A stretch of 7,031 nucleotides of DNA from a bacterium HR36 (GTDB taxonomy: Bacteria > Planctomycetota > Planctomycetia > Gemmatales > HRBIN36). Positions 4,811 through 7,031 of the stretch are shown here, piece by piece. The DNA lies in contig BEIM01000183.1 in assembly GCA_002898995.1 (NCBI GenBank), positions 1 to 7,031 on the forward strand, in the 5' to 3' direction. A program made the position numbers and the translations under genes. Below the pieces are notes generated by a model. That model made no database searches. It had not been told where the DNA came from and saw only the letters and a list, made by a program, of their open reading frames with translations. Every line of letters begins with the position of its first letter. Position 1 is the stretch's first letter.

Positions 4811-7031
4811 GATCCAACCTCCCGGGGGACTTTCGGCTCCAGCGTCAGTTGGCCTTCCAAGTGCTGTTCGATTTTGGCGCGCGACCACAATAACGGATGA
4901 TACTCGCCGCGCAGCCACATGGGGATGAAGTCATCATAGTGCTGGCTGGCGGGATGACCGCATTGACCGGTGGTATGGACTGCCAGTGCCCGATCCCAAT
5001 CGGCTAAGTCAAAGAGCTGCCGATAGGAAGCGGTGAAACCCTGAGGGGAAGCGGTGAGCCAGTTGGGAGTGAAAGAGGCCTGCCAGACGGTGTTGACATC
5101 TCCGCCATATGGATACGGCCCACGGTTGAACAGCCAGCCTAACAAACGCCGCTGGCCTAGCGCATGGCGAAATGTTACGCGATGCAGCCGACCCCATTTC
5201 CAGGCGTGAATACGCTTGCCCAGTCGCCGGCACAAGTACTCCAGCGTATCCGCGAAGGCCAGCGCCAACAGGTCCAATGGTTCGCAAGGGTTTCCCTGGT
5301 CGTCGCGACACCATTGGCGTCCCTCTGCATCACGGAGCAGCCGCACCGCCACCAGCGCGCTACGATCCAAAAACGGCAATGCCGCAGGATTGAGCACCGG
5401 ATGAAATCCTTGGCCGAGGAAAAACGGTGTCCATTCTCCCAGCCACGGTCGAAAGAGCCGCTCGCAAACGTACTGGAGCAGCACCTCATACATCGTCCCA
5501 GCAATACTCTCTTGGTCCAGCGAAAAGTTCCATTCCCCTAGAACGTCCAATGCTTCCTGCGCCAGCCGACCAAACGAGTGCACGCGCGGGTGTGTCAGCA
5601 ACCCTTCCCGATTTGCACGCACCAACTCACAGAACGGCCGTGCCGCTTCACACCGCTGGTCGAGCTGGATGCGGCGGAAACTTTCTAGGTCATGCTGGGG
5701 CTGTGCCTGTAACAACTCCACAATCCGGCGAGCGCGGTAGCCGTTGAGCGGTTCGCGGGTCAGAAAATACGGATATTCTCGTCCCACGACCGCATGGTTG
5801 GCCAGAACAATCCAGCCACGCCCAGGGTTATATTCGTGCGGCAATTGCTCAAAAGGAACCCAGCCGGTCCACTCGTACTCGTCGGTCCAGCCCGGTTTGG
5901 GAAGTTGGCCCCAGCCACGCCGCCGAATGGGCACTAGCCCAGCCATCTGGAAACCGATGTTCCCGGCGCGATCAGCATAGACGAAACACTGGGCTGGGCT
6001 CGTCCAATCGCGCAACGCTTCCCGAAACTCCTGCCAGTTGCGCGCCCGATTGAGCTTCAAAATCGCCTGGGCGATTCGGCTTGGTTCATCTCCGGTATGC
6101 CGCAGTGCCAGAAAAGGAAAGAGCGTTCGCGTTCGGGGCCAGCTTGGGTCCCCTGTTGATAATCCACCCGGCAACAAAGCATTGATGATCGGTCCATGTC
6201 GGGTTCGTAGGACATCTACCAATGCCGGTTTCTTCCAGCCGCGCACGCGAACCACTGCCTGCCGCATCTGCACGATTTCTGAGCGCCCACTATACTCTGC
6301 CTCCCACTTCCCATCGTGTTGCAGTCGTTCCCAATATAAATCCTGCGTATCAGGCAGGGCGGCGGTAACGGACCAAGCAATGTCGGCGTTGTGGCCGATC
6401 ACTATGCCTGGCGCTCCCGCGATTCCCGCGCCTATCGCCTGCCATTGCGTGCAGTGCAAATGGCATTCGTACCACAAACTCGGCATTTGCACACTCAAAT
6501 GCGGATCGCCTGCCAAGAGTGGGGCCCCGGTTACACTGCGTTCAGGACTTACGACCCAAGCATTACTCATGGCACCCAACGTCGGCCAATCCGCTATCTC
6601 CCGCGGTAACCGCAACTCCTCGGCTAACTCCGTAACGAACTGCCGCACCGTCTGCTCGCTGAGCACTAACGGATGCTCTGGTGGATATTCCTCCAGGAAA
6701 GCGGCGGCTCTCTCCGGCCCGAGACGCGCCACCAGCACCGTGTGCAACACTTCCGAAACCCAGTTGACCGACAGGCCCCAACTCATCACCTTCGACCAGA
6801 CTAGCGTATCGGTAGGCTGCCAGGGTTCGGGAATGTGTCCCAACAAGCGAAACTCGGGCGGTAATCGGCGAATCCCTAGCGCCAGCATGGTGTTGATGCC
6901 TGCCGTATACCGCTCCAGCAGTCGCTGCGTGGGCGCATCCAGTACTTGCCAGTCGCGTTCAGCGGCTTCGCTGAAACCCAAAATCCTCACACGCGTGTCC
7001 AGTTCCAGCGCCACTTCGCCGAACAATTCGC
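4807..7031 (-). CDS. Penicillin amidase family (peptidase S45) Ntn-hydrolase, 5' end cut by window edge
   Basis: About 740 residues are visible; reading continues past the right edge (codons for Glu-Leu-Phe-Gly at 7029-7018), so the TTG at 7026 is an internal Leu and not a start. Roughly 50-90 N-terminal residues, including any signal peptide, are missing. Counting that Leu as 1, the precursor should self-cleave before S154 in GAMSNAWVV (codon 6567-6565), giving a beta chain of about 586 residues with S154 as N-terminal nucleophile. H176 in GDPHL is at beta position 23, as in E. coli penicillin G acylase. D226 and D229 fall at beta 73 and 76, that enzyme's calcium ligands. N410 in VLANH is the likely oxyanion Asn. 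The family hydrolyses amides such as penicillins, acyl-homoserine lactones and cyclic lipopeptides; substrate here is unknown. Normally periplasmic or exported. The reading frame is intact and coupled to kbl. Confidence 0.93.
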   Translation of the reverse strand, partial: ELFGEVALELDTRVRILGFSEAAERDWQVLDAPTQRLLERYTAGINTMLALGIRRLPPEFRLLGHIPEPWQPTDTLVWSKVMSWGLSVNWVSEVLHTVLVARLGPERAAAFLEEYPPEHPLVLSEQTVRQFVTELAEELRLPREIADWPTLGAMSNAWVVSPERSVTGAPLLAGDPHLSVQMPSLWYECHLHCTQWQAIGAGIAGAPGIVIGHNADIAWSVTAALPDTQDLYWERLQHDGKWEAEYSGRSEIVQMRQAVVRVRGWKKPALVDVLRTRHGPIINALLPGGLSTGDPSWPRTRTLFPFLALRHTGDEPSRIAQAILKLNRARNWQEFREALRDWTSPAQCFVYADRAGNIGFQMAGLVPIRRRGWGQLPKPGWTDEYEWTGWVPFEQLPHEYNPGRGWIVLANHAVVGREYPYFLTREPLNGYRARRIVELLQAQPQHDLESFRRIQLDQRCEAARPFCELVRANREGLLTHPRVHSFGRLAQEALDVLGEWNFSLDQESIAGTMYEVLLQYVCERLFRPWLGEWTPFFLGQGFHPVLNPAALPFLDRSALVAVRLLRDAEGRQWCRDDQGNPCEPLDLLALAFADTLEYLCRRLGKRIHAWKWGRLHRVTFRHALGQRRLLGWLFNRGPYPYGGDVNTVWQASFTPNWLTASPQGFTASYRQLFDLADWDRALAVHTTGQCGHPASQHYDDFIPMWLRGEYHPLLWSRAKIEQHLEGQLTLEPKVPREVGS
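4818..4823 (-). promoter_or_regulatory. Ribosome binding site of kbl, inside the S45 coding region
   Basis: The minus strand reads GGGAGG seven bases before the ATG at 4810, a strong Shine-Dalgarno. It lies within the last codons of the upstream gene, whose TGA (4809-4807) overlaps the kbl ATG. Together these indicate translational coupling, and they fix the kbl start. Confidence 0.85.

Noticed and set aside
4811..4918. 36-residue N-terminal extension of Kbl
   Set aside because: The shorter form starts right after a strong GGGAGG, matches the 398-residue length of E. coli Kbl, and begins at the family's usual N-terminus.
7024..7026. TTG at 7026 as the start of the S45 gene
   Set aside because: The frame stays open to the edge and the preceding codon gives Glu-Leu-Phe-Gly-Glu, typical of the interior of this family, so the gene continues outside the window.

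Overview
The window holds five protein-coding genes and no RNA genes, mobile elements or CRISPR arrays. GC content is moderately high by eye. Gene spacing, SD-type ribosome sites and the proteins are plainly bacterial. The wording of the HisN-like, LarA and CinA proteins reminds me of Planctomycetota (Gemmatales-like), but this is an impression from memory and not a search result. Codon use looks uniform across the five genes, and nothing suggests recent transfer.

Layout: (1) positions 1-544, minus strand: the N-terminal two-fifths or more of an inositol-monophosphatase-superfamily enzyme that most resembles histidinol-phosphatase HisN, cut by the left edge. (2) 545-788: a 244-bp divergent intergenic region with weak overlapping promoter candidates on both strands, a 9-bp direct repeat and several small competing hairpins. 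(3) 789-2063, plus strand: a complete nickel-pincer enzyme of the lactate racemase family (LarA). (4) 2169-3497, plus strand: a complete two-domain CinA, with an N-terminal MoaB/MogA-like domain and a C-terminal NMN deamidase (PncC) domain. (5) 3498-3613: a short gap between convergent genes with one perfect 7-bp hairpin just after cinA. (6) 3614-4810, minus strand: a complete glycine C-acetyltransferase (Kbl). (7) 4807-7031, minus strand: a penicillin-amidase-family (S45) N-terminal nucleophile hydrolase whose start lies beyond the right edge. It overlaps kbl by four bases (ATGA). No stretch over 300 bases lacks a gene.

Two transcription units are likely: larA-cinA rightward and S45-kbl leftward, converging near 3500-3610. 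The HisN-like gene is transcribed away from larA. The most interesting link is metabolic. The LarA cofactor is built from nicotinic acid adenine dinucleotide (NaAD), and the C-terminal CinA domain makes nicotinic acid mononucleotide (NaMN), the direct precursor of NaAD. The larA-cinA pair may therefore couple a nickel-pincer enzyme to supply of its cofactor precursor. The second notable point is the tight coupling of an acylase to an alpha-oxoamine synthase. Smaller oddities are an unusual loop insertion in the HisN-like enzyme, an insertion in CinA, and a Cys-to-Val change in the CinA catalytic motif.
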